A stretch of 64,000 bases of DNA. It comes from Lunatibacter salilacus. GTDB taxonomy: Bacteria; Bacteroidota; Bacteroidia; Cytophagales; Cyclobacteriaceae. Each line of letters opens with the position of its first letter. The stretch's first letter is position 1. Below, one piece after another: positions 10,279 through 19,074 of the stretch. A program made the position numbers and the translations under genes. The notes beneath the pieces were generated by a model that did no database searches, had not been told where the DNA came from, and was given only the letters and a program-made list of their open reading frames with translations. Location of the stretch: the NCBI RefSeq assembly GCF_009797935.1, contig NZ_VOLC01000023.1, positions 1 through 64,000 on the forward strand. Direction: 5' to 3'.

Positions 10279-10872
10279 TTAAATACAAAAAAATACAACT
10301 AGACTTTTTATATAGGTCTGTTTATTTATAAGGGATTGGGATAAATTTTTCAGTGCTTTTTGGATGAGATTGTAAAGTGAAATCACTTTTATTTGCATCA
10401 ATTCTGCTATTTGCTGGTACTCCATCCCTTCTATATACCGCAAAAAAACTGCCTCACGCTGTCGGTCAGATAAGTGGTTGATAGCTGCCTTGACATTTTC
10501 GTTGGATTCCAGTATGATCTGGTTTTCCAGAATCAATTCCTGAAATGACACCTCCCAATGTCTGTCCATCTCAGAGATTTCGGTATATTTTTTCTTCCTA
10601 ATCTCTTGAACTTTCTTGATTAAATCTCTCCGGAATGCTCTGATCAGGTAAAATTTCAGCGAACAGGAAATAGTTAGAAAGGACCGCTTTGTCCAAATCC
10701 TTAAAAAGACATCATGGATGCTGTCTTCGATCAGGGACTTGTCTGTTGTAATCCTTGACCCATACCGAAACAATACATCCGAATAGGTTTCATAAACATA
10801 AACGAATGCAGGGTTATTACCTTTGGAAATCAACTTCCATATATCCGCATCTGTCTGTTTGGTGAAATCCAT
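10279..10872 (-). CDS. ECF RNA polymerase sigma factor
   Basis: This is a sigma-70 family factor of the extracytoplasmic function group, type associated with FecR and SusC. I prefer the ATG at 10872 (MDFTKQTDADIWKLI), which gives 197 residues and matches the usual family N-terminus; a start 39 bp upstream at 10911 is possible. Region 2 includes SLIEDSIHDVFLRIWTKR, and region 4 includes LSDRQREAVFLRYIEGMEYQQIAELM, which carries the helix-turn-helix that reads the -35 element. The C-terminal tail is basic and hydrophobic. It is the first gene of the sigma-FecR-SusC-SusD cluster and presumably activates it. Confidence 0.93.
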   Translation of the reverse strand: MDFTKQTDADIWKLISKGNNPAFVYVYETYSDVLFRYGSRITTDKSLIEDSIHDVFLRIWTKRSFLTISCSLKFYLIRAFRRDLIKKVQEIRKKKYTEISEMDRHWEVSFQELILENQIILESNENVKAAINHLSDRQREAVFLRYIEGMEYQQIAELMQIKVISLYNLIQKALKNLSQSLINKQTYIKSLVVFFCI

Positions 10873-11152
10873 GGAAAATTTTGGGCTTAAATATCTTCTG
10901 GAAATTAACAAATTATATATTTCAAATCAAAGAGATATGATTTATTTTATTGAATCAAGCACGAATGAGAAATGATTCATTTGTTATTTTACAAATAATA
11001 ATAGAATTAATCTGTTACGTATCGTTGAGAGTGGTGTTATTTTATGGAGTCAATAATGGGAATCCTCCAATTTATCCTCTCAGAAAATAGTTGAAAATTT
11101 AATTTTTTTATTTCGTTTTTGCCAAAAAACTTTATTGGCAGAGGTTGGTAGA

Positions 11153-12730
11153 TCATTTACCCCTAATTTCATCCAACATTTCTGCCAATTCACTCACAAC
11201 CTCCGGCCGCTCAGAAAAAAGATTTATTTTCTCCTCCGGGTCAGTATCTTCCTTGTAAAGCTGGCCGGTTGGACCTCCTTCCTGGGGCTGTATGACTGCG
11301 GGATCGGTAAATCCGCCTGAACCCAACCCTTCTATATATTTCCACCCTCCATGCCGTATACTATAGAAATTACGGGAAGAATGATGAACCATCTCTTGGC
11401 GGGCAGATTGGTTGGCTGTACCATTTAAAACGGGCCAAAAGCTTTGGCTATCCTCTGCCTGCCCGTTGGGAATGGGTTGGTCTGTCATTTCAGAAAAAGT
11501 AGCGAAAAAGTCCGTCAAACTGATCAAGGAAGTATTTTTTGATCCAGATTGAATATGGCCCGGCCAAGAAACAATCAGCGGAACTCTGTGACCACCGTCC
11601 CAAACATCTCCCTTCTGACCCCTTCGGCCGTCATTGGAGTCATGGGCATGTAATTCAATTTCCACCTCCGGCCAGTATGCACCATTGTCCGTGGCAAAAA
11701 CCACGATTGTATTGTCCAAAATATTATTATCCGACAGGGTTTGCCTTACCCTTGCCACTACCTCATCAATATCCAAGACGAAATCCCCGTACAAACCAAT
11801 GCCTGATTTCCCCTTGTGCTTTTCTGATGGAACCCAGGGTGTATGCGGACCCGTAAGAGGCATATACAGAAAAAACGGGGAATCCGGTTTTTCTTCGACC
11901 TGCCTATTTATGAATCCCAACCCCTCAGAAACCAACGTTTTGTGACACTCCTCAATACGGAAACTGCGGGACATCTCTCCCTGCCTCCACCAAACGCCTT
12001 TCTCCCAATATACTGCCAAGTCATCCGTATGCTTTTTGTCCCAAGAATATTCGGTATAATCCTGCCGGGTTGGATAAATATCAGTGGTCAATACCATAGC
12101 GGTATCCACCACGTTCTGGCCCCGGATAAACAAATAGGGGGGAATATCCAACGAAGCAGGATGTATAAATGAAAAATCAAACCCAAAATCAGTGGGACCG
12201 GATTGAATGGGTAGGGAGTAATCCACATTGGAATACCCAGTTGCCGGATCCAACACAGCAGGATTGCTATCCTTGGTCTGCCAGTCTACCCCCAAGTGCC
12301 ATTTCCCGGCGATCCCTGTAGTGTACCCCTCTCTTTTCAATAGTGTAGCTAGTGTCTCCCTACCGGGTTCGATTACGACAGGAGAAAACCCCCAAATTCC
12401 ATAGGCAGCCATGGGAGATCTGAAAGCATACCGACCAGTCAACAAACCATAACGGGAAGGGGTGCAAACGCTGGCACTGGCATGGGCATTGGTGAAAATC
12501 ATACCGTCCTGAATGAGGGAATCAAGAGCAGGAGTACGAATTTTTGAATGGGCATTCAACCCACTAATATCACCATAGCCCATATCATCGGCAAAAATAA
12601 AAACGATGTTTGGTTTTAGACGTTCCGGTGATTGGACAGGATTTTGTGTACACGCCTGGGTGAATAAAAGGAAAAACAAACCACTTATTATAGAATTAAA
12701 GCAAATCTTACCTTGGAAGAAATAATTCAT
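11153..12730 (-). CDS. Arylsulfatase A-like sulfatase, family S1, lipoprotein
   Basis: This 525-aa enzyme cleaves sulfate esters. The signal peptide ends at a plausible lipobox (FTQAC, Cys27). The catalytic domain opens with NIVFIFADDMGYGDIS, whose paired aspartates bind calcium. The formylglycine site is CTPSR with Cys89 and is followed by the expected GLLTGRY. The motifs GKWHLG and VVFATDNGAYWP complete the active site. Length fits arylsulfatase-A-like enzymes. Together with the sulfatase at 1.7-3.6 kb it suggests that the neighbouring SusC/SusD locus acts on a sulfated glycan. It is on the same strand as the sigma gene but 240 bp upstream of it. Confidence 0.93.
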   Translation of the reverse strand: MNYFFQGKICFNSIISGLFFLLFTQACTQNPVQSPERLKPNIVFIFADDMGYGDISGLNAHSKIRTPALDSLIQDGMIFTNAHASASVCTPSRYGLLTGRYAFRSPMAAYGIWGFSPVVIEPGRETLATLLKREGYTTGIAGKWHLGVDWQTKDSNPAVLDPATGYSNVDYSLPIQSGPTDFGFDFSFIHPASLDIPPYLFIRGQNVVDTAMVLTTDIYPTRQDYTEYSWDKKHTDDLAVYWEKGVWWRQGEMSRSFRIEECHKTLVSEGLGFINRQVEEKPDSPFFLYMPLTGPHTPWVPSEKHKGKSGIGLYGDFVLDIDEVVARVRQTLSDNNILDNTIVVFATDNGAYWPEVEIELHAHDSNDGRRGQKGDVWDGGHRVPLIVSWPGHIQSGSKNTSLISLTDFFATFSEMTDQPIPNGQAEDSQSFWPVLNGTANQSARQEMVHHSSRNFYSIRHGGWKYIEGLGSGGFTDPAVIQPQEGGPTGQLYKEDTDPEEKINLFSERPEVVSELAEMLDEIRGK

Positions 12731-12782
12731 ACGATCAAATTTCCTCTAAAAATGGCTTAAATTCAGCTTAAATCAAAAAGAA

Positions 12783-12829
12783 ATTGCCTGCCAAGCCAAA
12801 CTTTGATGGGCTTGGGCTTGGCAGGCAAT
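12783..12829 (-). terminator. Strong terminator after the Gfo/Idh gene
   Basis: A perfect 15-bp stem (ATTGCCTGCCAAGCC at 12783-12797 with its complement at 12815-12829) is followed on the minus strand by a T-rich tract. It lies 10 bp past the stop of the oxidoreductase gene. Confidence 0.85.
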
Positions 12830-12838
12830 GAAATCAAA

Positions 12839-14251
12839 TTAGACTTTATAATAATCTTCCCATCCCTTTCTAGGTGGAGAACCAATCAACATCGCATTAG
12901 CCAACGGGTGGTTAGTAATTTGCTTTTTTTCCCGATCAAACACAATCTTCTCATTTAGTTGCTGAGCCATAACACCAAGGCTAAATACCTGGCTCAATGG
13001 TCCTGCAATGTCAAATGAAGACCGGCATTTCTCTTCCCCTTTACAGGCTTTCAGGAAATTAGCAAAATGATTGGAAGGACTTTCCTGTACTTCTGGAAGC
13101 TGGGACTGCATGTCGTTTGCCGCTTCCTCAGGAATAATACTCAAAGTACTGCCGTGAGAACCTCCTTTAAAGGTAAGGTCTTTGCCATAAATGATCTTTC
13201 CGGGGTTCAGCTTAGCGGGCTGCAATTGCCCTGTGCTTGGTGGCGGGATATTTGGGTCGAGTTCGGAGACGCCATATCCTTCTGGGACTGGGGGTATATT
13301 GTTCATCCCGTCATACCAGGTTATGGTAAGCGGCGGCATTGTTCCTCGTTCGGGAAATTTAAATTCCAGCGTAGAAGACATGGGGAAAAAGAAAGGGTTG
13401 TGTCCATCCAGCTTAACCGGATTGACTTCATAAGGAAGTCCCAAATCTAAAAACTCATGGGCAGTATCCATGATATGCGCACCCCAGTCACCGAGGGCTC
13501 CCATACCAAATTGATACCAACACCTCCATTGTCCGTTATGAAAATCCTTGTTGAAATCATGTTGCTCAATAGCAGACAACCAGGTATCCCAATCCATGGT
13601 AGACGGCTTTGGCTCCGCAGGTGGATAACTGTTCATATTCACATCCCAACCGTGCCATCGGCGTCTGCTGTTCATGTGGGCCGTCATGGCAGTCACGTCC
13701 TTGATGATACCGGCATCCTTCCAAGCCTTGAACTGGAAATAGTTTCCTTCCGAATGTCCCTGATTTCCCATCTGGGTTGCCACCTTGTACTTTTTAGCAC
13801 CGGCCATCATTAGCTCAATTTCCTGGAAAGTACGAGCCATGGGTTTTTCTACATATACATGTTTGCCCATCGCCATCGCATGCATGGTGATCGGAAAATG
13901 GGAAAAATCCGGAGTCCCTACTGTGATGGCCTCTATTTGGTTTCCCATTTTATCAAACATCACACGGAAATCTTGGAATCGAGGCACATCGGGGAACATT
14001 TCGATTATCTTCTGTGTCTGAGGAGCTCCCATGTCCACATCACATAAGGCCACTATATTTGCCAGACCGGTAGCATGAAGGGAACGGATAATCTCCGCAC
14101 CTCTATTGCCTATACCACAGACGGCCAAGTCAACTTTGTCACTGGGAGCCACATAACCCAGCGGTTTTCCCAGCACCATGGAGGGTATCAAAGAAACACC
14201 TGCCACACCCAGTGTTCCTGTTTTGATAAATTGTCTTCTCTTTTTATTCAT
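12839..14251 (-). CDS. Gfo/Idh/MocA-family oxidoreductase with Tat signal
   Basis: This 470-aa NAD(P)-dependent sugar dehydrogenase-like protein begins with a twin-arginine export signal (KKRRQFIKTG followed by a hydrophobic stretch), so it should be folded with cofactor and exported. The Rossmann domain shows VDLAVCGIGNRGAEIIRSL, and EKPMARTFQEIELM matches the conserved EKP motif of the family. The C-terminal domain has GQWRCWYQFGMGALGDWGAH, common in the Bacteroidetes Tat-type group. Members of this subgroup often sit in polysaccharide loci. The substrate cannot be read from sequence. Confidence 0.9.
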   Translation of the reverse strand: MNKKRRQFIKTGTLGVAGVSLIPSMVLGKPLGYVAPSDKVDLAVCGIGNRGAEIIRSLHATGLANIVALCDVDMGAPQTQKIIEMFPDVPRFQDFRVMFDKMGNQIEAITVGTPDFSHFPITMHAMAMGKHVYVEKPMARTFQEIELMMAGAKKYKVATQMGNQGHSEGNYFQFKAWKDAGIIKDVTAMTAHMNSRRRWHGWDVNMNSYPPAEPKPSTMDWDTWLSAIEQHDFNKDFHNGQWRCWYQFGMGALGDWGAHIMDTAHEFLDLGLPYEVNPVKLDGHNPFFFPMSSTLEFKFPERGTMPPLTITWYDGMNNIPPVPEGYGVSELDPNIPPPSTGQLQPAKLNPGKIIYGKDLTFKGGSHGSTLSIIPEEAANDMQSQLPEVQESPSNHFANFLKACKGEEKCRSSFDIAGPLSQVFSLGVMAQQLNEKIVFDREKKQITNHPLANAMLIGSPPRKGWEDYYKV

Positions 14252-14347
14252 AATCGGTTTTACCTGCGTATTTGGTATTAAATTGAAGTGGCATTATAGT
14301 AAATAATTCCTTTACTTGGAAGGCATTTTTGTTTTTTGGTATTTTGA

Positions 14348-14615
14348 GTATCGATACAATACTACAACTTGGACCCGGCTGCTGGATACAAAATCCGGGT
14401 TTTTGGCTCCGGGGATGCGCTTATCCGTATAGATGATAAAAGGCTTTCACATGTCTCCTATTCCAAGGAAGCCCATAGTTTCAAAGAATGCATCCGTGCC
14501 GCTGGAAACATCAAGGAAAGGACATATGGAAGTAATTTTTGACCTTCCCGAAGAATCCTACCTCAACTGTAGACTGCATTCAAAAATTTCCGATATCTGG
14601 CTTTTCAAAAAGTAA
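14348..14615 (+). pseudogene. C-terminal remnant of a secreted glycan-active protein
   Basis: Two plus-strand frames join into one plausible C-terminus. The first reads QYYNLDPAAGYKIRVFGSGD from about 14357 and ends at a stop near 14539. The second frame continues with HMEVIFDLPEESYLN and SDIWLFKK and stops at 14615. This pattern (NLDP.A.YKIRV ... EVIFDLPEE ... SDIWL) resembles the last beta domain of Bacteroidetes secreted glycoside hydrolase- or lyase-like proteins, which I know only as a pattern. No upstream catalytic part remains, and the frame is broken, so I call it a relic. The rest of 14252-14870 has no gene. Confidence 0.5.
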
Positions 14616-14808
14616 TGATATAAAAAAACCAGGCCGGATTATCCCATTAACTGATTTTTTTTTCAAATTGTACCTTTGGGGATTTTTAATTCAAAAATGG
14701 ACAAATAGTTCAATTTGCGAAATCAGATTTATTTTGTTGAATGCTACCAAACAGCCTAAGGGATCACTAAGTAATTAAACATTTCTGGTAGATGTTATTA
14801 CTGAAAAA

Positions 14809-14848
14809 GGGATCAACTGGCTTATTTTAAAACAAGTCAGTTGATCCC
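14809..14848 (-). terminator. Terminator after the fasciclin lipoprotein gene
   Basis: GGGATCAACTGGCTT pairs with AAGTCAGTTGATCCC with one G-T pair, giving a 15-bp stem around an A/T-rich loop. On the minus strand it is followed by TTTTT. It lies 23 bp past the stop codon at 14871. Confidence 0.85.
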
Positions 14849-14870
14849 ATCCCAAAAATTCAACCTTATT

Positions 14871-16130
14871 TTATTCAGCTGTTAGCGCAGCAGTAGATCT
14901 ATTAATTATTGGCCAATTTCCCCCGCCGGCACTTACTCCTTTAGTTTCCCCACGTTCGGCATCTTGTCCATAATAGTAAATTGGATTGCTCCTAAACGTC
15001 ACCTGATTCTCAGCGATCACACCAAAATCCTCCAAACTCAATACGGACGGTACAATCGTAACCGGGGTGGTAAAATCAGGCCAGTTGGCAACATTTCCTC
15101 CATAATTGCTTTGATTGGCGACGTCATTTCTAAATCTATATAGCGTCCTTCCATCAAAATCTGTAAAATACGGAGTGTTTCCGTCCCCCATTTCCAATAC
15201 CCCTTCCTCAGAAAGAATGTAATTATTTCCGTCATTCCCTACCAGTTGGTCATTGGCTAGCATCAGGCTGTAATCCGGCTTTGCTACATACCAGTTACCT
15301 CCGCCTCCACCTTCTCCGTTTGTATCCCCAGGTTCTTCATCATTTACAAATGTATATAATGGCCACCCGTTGTAAGTGGATTGCATTTCCCCATCCACGT
15401 CGATTTGACCTACAAGGTCTTCATCAAAATCCGGGTCATCAACCATAATTTCCTCTGCATAGAATATCGGCCAATTGTTAGCACATCCTCCCGTACAGTT
15501 GTTAGCTCCTTTCACATCTCTTGCAAAATAATAGAGGACATGGCCCCTACCATCTGTGAACACGTTACCAAACGTCTCATCTTCAATCATCATTAAGGTA
15601 TTTTCATTTACCGCTGTCAAAGATGGTGGCAACAACACCGCATCTATAATATGTACAATTCCATTACTCGCCTCTACATCAGCTGTTATTACATCAGCCG
15701 TATCATTAAATGTGACCGTTGAACCAACTTGGGTAACTGTCAGGAGTTCACCATTTTGCATGGTCACTTCTTGGTTTGCAGAAAGACTGCTGGAGGGCAC
15801 ACTTCCTGAAACGACGTGGTAGAGTAATACCTGTCGCAGGACATCTGTATCGATATCAGATAGTTCGTTCCATGCTGGATTGGAGTCAAGGAGCGCCTGA
15901 AATGCTTGGTTCGTGGGCGCTAGGACAGTAAAGGGCCCAGGTGCCGATAGGTCATTTACCAATCCGGCTGCGGTAACCGCCTGGACCAGTATAGAGAGAT
16001 TGGGAGTATCAGATGCCAATTCTACGATGTTTTTCGGATCTTCCTCCGGTTCCGGAGTGGGGTCATCATCCGAACAAGCCATAAAGCCAAAAAACGCAGC
16101 GAATAATAGTATGTTTTTGTTGAAAGTCAT
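14871..16130 (-). CDS. Fasciclin-domain lipoprotein with COG4315-type secreted repeats
   Basis: This 419-aa exported protein has a lipoprotein signal (FFGFMAC, Cys19) followed by an acidic linker (DDDPTPEPEEDP). Residues about 33-165 form one fasciclin (FAS1) domain, with the typical LSILVQAV, GPFTVLAPTNQAFQALL and YHVVSGSV segments. The remainder carries repeats of the type DGRGHVLYYFARDVKG...NNWP, similar to the secreted repeat called COG4315/DUF in databases, here in at least two copies (around 190 and 325) plus a shorter one near the end. FAS1 domains mediate adhesion. The role of the repeat is unknown, but it is often found with electron-transfer or cell-surface proteins. The gene has its own terminator. 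Confidence 0.85.
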   Translation of the reverse strand: MTFNKNILLFAAFFGFMACSDDDPTPEPEEDPKNIVELASDTPNLSILVQAVTAAGLVNDLSAPGPFTVLAPTNQAFQALLDSNPAWNELSDIDTDVLRQVLLYHVVSGSVPSSSLSANQEVTMQNGELLTVTQVGSTVTFNDTADVITADVEASNGIVHIIDAVLLPPSLTAVNENTLMMIEDETFGNVFTDGRGHVLYYFARDVKGANNCTGGCANNWPIFYAEEIMVDDPDFDEDLVGQIDVDGEMQSTYNGWPLYTFVNDEEPGDTNGEGGGGGNWYVAKPDYSLMLANDQLVGNDGNNYILSEEGVLEMGDGNTPYFTDFDGRTLYRFRNDVANQSNYGGNVANWPDFTTPVTIVPSVLSLEDFGVIAENQVTFRSNPIYYYGQDAERGETKGVSAGGGNWPIINRSTAALTAE

Positions 16131-16203
16131 TGTGGATTAGTTTGATGTTCAACAAATACAACTGATTTCATCAAGGATGGTTTGAATAGGGTCCAATTAA
16201 AGT

Positions 16204-17139
16204 TTAATTCATCAGCTCCATTTTCCCGGAACGAAGCGTACCTGCGATGGTATGTGTTGCCCCATTATCGATCTTAAGGTCTTTACTACCCTTTTGACCA
16301 CCAATGCTCAGGTGTCCGCTACCAACGGAAAAATCATAGTTGAAGTCATCCAAAGAACTATGGGTCTGAATTTTCATATAGCCCGAAGACGCCTGCAAGT
16401 TGGTTGCCTCACTTATCCCGACTTCCTCGGCGGTAAGCATGCCGGAGGATAGACTAAGCTTCCCAACTTCGGAGATATTTTCCAAGCTCGCCTTTCCAGA
16501 ACTCATTCCTCCATCAACCCTGCCTTCGACTTCGCTGATAGAAATACTTCCACTTGAACCTTTAAAATTTACGTTTCCCCAAACGCCTTCCAGCGCGGCC
16601 ATTCCTGAAGACAGATCTAAGTCAACATCGCCCTGAAGGTTTTCCCCATGCAATTTCCCCGAACTTGCTTTTAATACTAGGTGATCACAAACAATATTGT
16701 GTACTTCCATTTTTCCGGAGCTGATCCTAAAATCCAGCGCAGAATGTTCTACATTACGGATTTCGAGAGTGCCGGAGGAGTTGCGGGCATCCAGGGCCAT
16801 TTTTCGGGGGCCGGTAAGAGAAATGAATCCTTTTGTCCGTCCAGTCCAAAAACTCAAACCATCGGTACTACCCATTTCGATTTCCAACCTGCTGCCTCTA
16901 CGCCGATAGATGATCCCATCCATTTGCGGATTTGAGGATTCCAAGAACGCCTCTAACGTGACGGTTTCAGTATCGTCACTCCCAATGTAGCTAGTCTCCA
17001 GTGCACCTCCCCTGATTTGAATTTCAGTGATGCCCTCAAAGGTCTCTGATTCATCAGTAATCACCTGCATGGGTCCAAAATCACAGGCACTGACAACCAA
17101 CATCATCAGCAAGTAAAACCCTACTATATACTTACTCAT
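16204..17139 (-). CDS. DUF4097-type beta-helical surface lipoprotein
   Basis: I place the start at the ATG at 17139, which overlaps the preceding TM2 gene by 8 bp (ATGAGTAA) and gives 311 residues with a clear lipobox (VVSAC, Cys19). A longer frame exists upstream but would lie inside the TM2 gene. The protein is dominated by short repeats of the type SSGK/SSGS/SSGM, about every 20 residues between 110 and 290, which suggests a right-handed beta-helix of the DUF4097/DUF2807 type. Such proteins are often called putative adhesins, but their biochemical role is not established. It forms an operon with the TM2 and DUF2752 genes. Confidence 0.75.
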   Translation of the reverse strand: MSKYIVGFYLLMMLVVSACDFGPMQVITDESETFEGITEIQIRGGALETSYIGSDDTETVTLEAFLESSNPQMDGIIYRRRGSRLEIEMGSTDGLSFWTGRTKGFISLTGPRKMALDARNSSGTLEIRNVEHSALDFRISSGKMEVHNIVCDHLVLKASSGKLHGENLQGDVDLDLSSGMAALEGVWGNVNFKGSSGSISISEVEGRVDGGMSSGKASLENISEVGKLSLSSGMLTAEEVGISEATNLQASSGYMKIQTHSSLDDFNYDFSVGSGHLSIGGQKGSKDLKIDNGATHTIAGTLRSGKMELMN

Positions 17140-17524
17140 TGGTATCGGTATTTTTTTTGGGAAAAACAACGTCAAATCCGTTGGACATAAGAGACAAGGT
17201 CTCATGAGCAACCTTCATGTTGTATTCATACGCAAGGCTTTTATAATTGACCAAGTCCACAATGGTACCGATGAAGCATAAACCTATAGTAAAGAGGTAC
17301 AAGATGCCAAGCCCTATCTGACCCAGTATAAAACGGTGCAATCCGGCAAAGCCAAAAAACCCAAGTAAGGTCAAAATCAATATCATCTGACTGTCTTTGC
17401 GGCGGGCACGGTAGACCTGAGCGAACAGGTTTGCCTGTTCATCATCCATATTCTTGAGTATTCCCTGAATATACCCCAGTTCCATCCCCTCCAACTCAGG
17501 GAGGTGTTTCAATACGTTAGCCAT
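17132..17524 (-). CDS. TM2-domain membrane protein
   Basis: This 130-aa protein has a hydrophilic N-terminal half and a TM2 domain from about residue 50. The TM2 domain has two membrane helices (ILILTLLGFFGFAGLHRFILG and the following ILYLFTIGLCFIGTIVDLV) joined by the conserved GxHRFxLG motif. TM2 proteins are widespread and of uncertain function. The gene overlaps the DUF4097 gene by 8 bp and its own start overlaps the DUF2752 gene by 8 bp, so the three are translationally coupled. Confidence 0.88.
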   Translation of the reverse strand: MANVLKHLPELEGMELGYIQGILKNMDDEQANLFAQVYRARRKDSQMILILTLLGFFGFAGLHRFILGQIGLGILYLFTIGLCFIGTIVDLVNYKSLAYEYNMKVAHETLSLMSNGFDVVFPKKNTDTNE

Positions 17525-17801
17525 AGTTTCTAGTAGTTTTTATGTGTTTAATAATTTCAATGATACGGAATCCAATTACAAGCAGCCCAAATCCTCCCAA
17601 GGGATGCATTTCCCATGAAGCTTTAAATTCTCCCGTCATAAACAACTTCATGGATCTACCCAGGCCGCAGCCGGGACACCAATTCGCACCTAAGTTATGA
17701 AGCGGACAAAGACTGAAATGAGCTTCTGTGCCGACTTCTATAAAGGCTATGGCAATTAGAGCCAGGCACCAAAAATAGAGTTCAAAAGGGATTTTCATCA
17801 A
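17517..17801 (-). CDS. DUF2752 membrane protein
   Basis: This 94-aa protein has two membrane segments and the DUF2752 hallmark CPLHNLGANWCPGCGLGRSMKLF, a Cys-rich loop. The family is conserved in Bacteroidetes next to TM2 genes, and its role is unknown; a metal or lipid role is only speculation. It is the first gene of the three-gene operon. Confidence 0.88.
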   Translation of the reverse strand: MMKIPFELYFWCLALIAIAFIEVGTEAHFSLCPLHNLGANWCPGCGLGRSMKLFMTGEFKASWEMHPLGGFGLLVIGFRIIEIIKHIKTTRNYG

Positions 17802-17927
17802 GGTTGCTTTCTTTATTACTATTCGAAAAGAATGCCAGAAACAAAATAGCCCAATTTTAGGGTCAAACCGATTATATCAAGATTAAAAAATTCAAAAACG
17901 AACAAAAAATGTCCGATAATGAACTAC

Positions 17928-19019
17928 TTATCGATCATTACGCTGGGGTATAACGGGGATATTCAAGCGGACTTGTGCGCCAAGTTGCTTTTGACTATTA
18001 ACCTCAAATGACCTACGTTGGGCTGCATATGATTTGGGCTGGGATGAAGTCCCAAACAGATTAGTCTGAAGTAATAACTGATAGACCGGGGCGGCAAATG
18101 GGCTGGCTCTCTTGAGGCCAAGGGCATCGGCGGCTTTTTCACCCAATAAAAAAGCCACAAGATCTTCGGCTAAACGGGTGATTGCCGGGTTTTGAAAAAA
18201 TTCACGGTAATAATTTATCAGCACCTTAATCAACATTCTTCCTGCCTCGCTACTTTTTAAGTGCCTGTTTCGTATACATTTTTCTAAAAAGTAGGCCTCA
18301 CGTGCTGTATCTGGCCAATATTCGATATTAATCCCCATGTAATGCCCTATTATCTTCCAATAGTGAAGGGATGCCACTACCTCCTCCTGCGGTACGGTTA
18401 GTCCTATTTTGCGCATGCTGCGCATTACAAGAAAACCAAAAACCAGATTGGTTTGGAGTAAATCTTCCTGATTGATGGGAATCCCCCATTCGGGATCCCA
18501 GTCCGAAGCATGATTTTGAATAAAAAACCGGGAAAAAGCATGTATCAGCCTCACTTTTGCCAAACTGAGCACACTTTGGTCATCTCCAATGAATAAGGCT
18601 GGACGAAAGCATTCTAATACAAAAAAAGCCGTTTCGGTAAGCCGTTTTCCCACATCCTCCATTATCCGTTTGGATCGGACCAATACTTGAGCGCCGTCTG
18701 CAAAGGCATAGGAGTAAGGCAAAGAATAAAATCCCAATAATGTCAGATAAAGCGTCCCATTTTCTTCGAAAAACCGCTGAGATCTAAGTACTTTTTTACG
18801 GTCTACAGCAACCGGGGAGGTCTTCATCCATTCAAAATAACGATAAACCTCTACCGGGAAATGGTCGGGCAAAATTTCGGGTATGGTGGACCATTCGTTG
18901 ATTTCACGACAGATTTCCGGAGAATTGATTAACACTTTTGCCGCCTCATCCGCCAACGGATCTCCAAGATGCTTTAGCTTATTGAGGTTTTGTTCGTTAT
19001 ATAATGTAAATTTGCCCAC
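17928..19019 (-). CDS. MpaB/latex-clearing-protein-like oxygenase (DUF2236)
   Basis: This 363-aa protein resembles the oxygenase MpaB / rubber oxygenase Lcp family, which uses a b-type haem. Recognisable segments are FFEENGTLYLTLLGFYSLPYSYAFADGAQVL, then a helix-rich region with RLIHAFSRFFIQ and GIPINQEDLLQTNLVFGF, and IIGHYMGI. Length agrees with bacterial DUF2236 proteins. No signal peptide is visible. It is divergent from the gene at 19075 with 55 bp between them, so the promoters are back to back. The natural substrate is unknown. Confidence 0.8.
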   Translation of the reverse strand: MGKFTLYNEQNLNKLKHLGDPLADEAAKVLINSPEICREINEWSTIPEILPDHFPVEVYRYFEWMKTSPVAVDRKKVLRSQRFFEENGTLYLTLLGFYSLPYSYAFADGAQVLVRSKRIMEDVGKRLTETAFFVLECFRPALFIGDDQSVLSLAKVRLIHAFSRFFIQNHASDWDPEWGIPINQEDLLQTNLVFGFLVMRSMRKIGLTVPQEEVVASLHYWKIIGHYMGINIEYWPDTAREAYFLEKCIRNRHLKSSEAGRMLIKVLINYYREFFQNPAITRLAEDLVAFLLGEKAADALGLKRASPFAAPVYQLLLQTNLFGTSSQPKSYAAQRRSFEVNSQKQLGAQVRLNIPVIPQRNDR

Positions 19020-19074
19020 ACGTTTCTAACCGGAATCCTGCGTTATAGTTTGATTAAATAAGGAAAATAAAACC

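Noticed and set aside
16252-16452. Plus-strand frame within the DUF4097 gene
   Set aside because: Shadow of the repeat-rich gene on the other strand.
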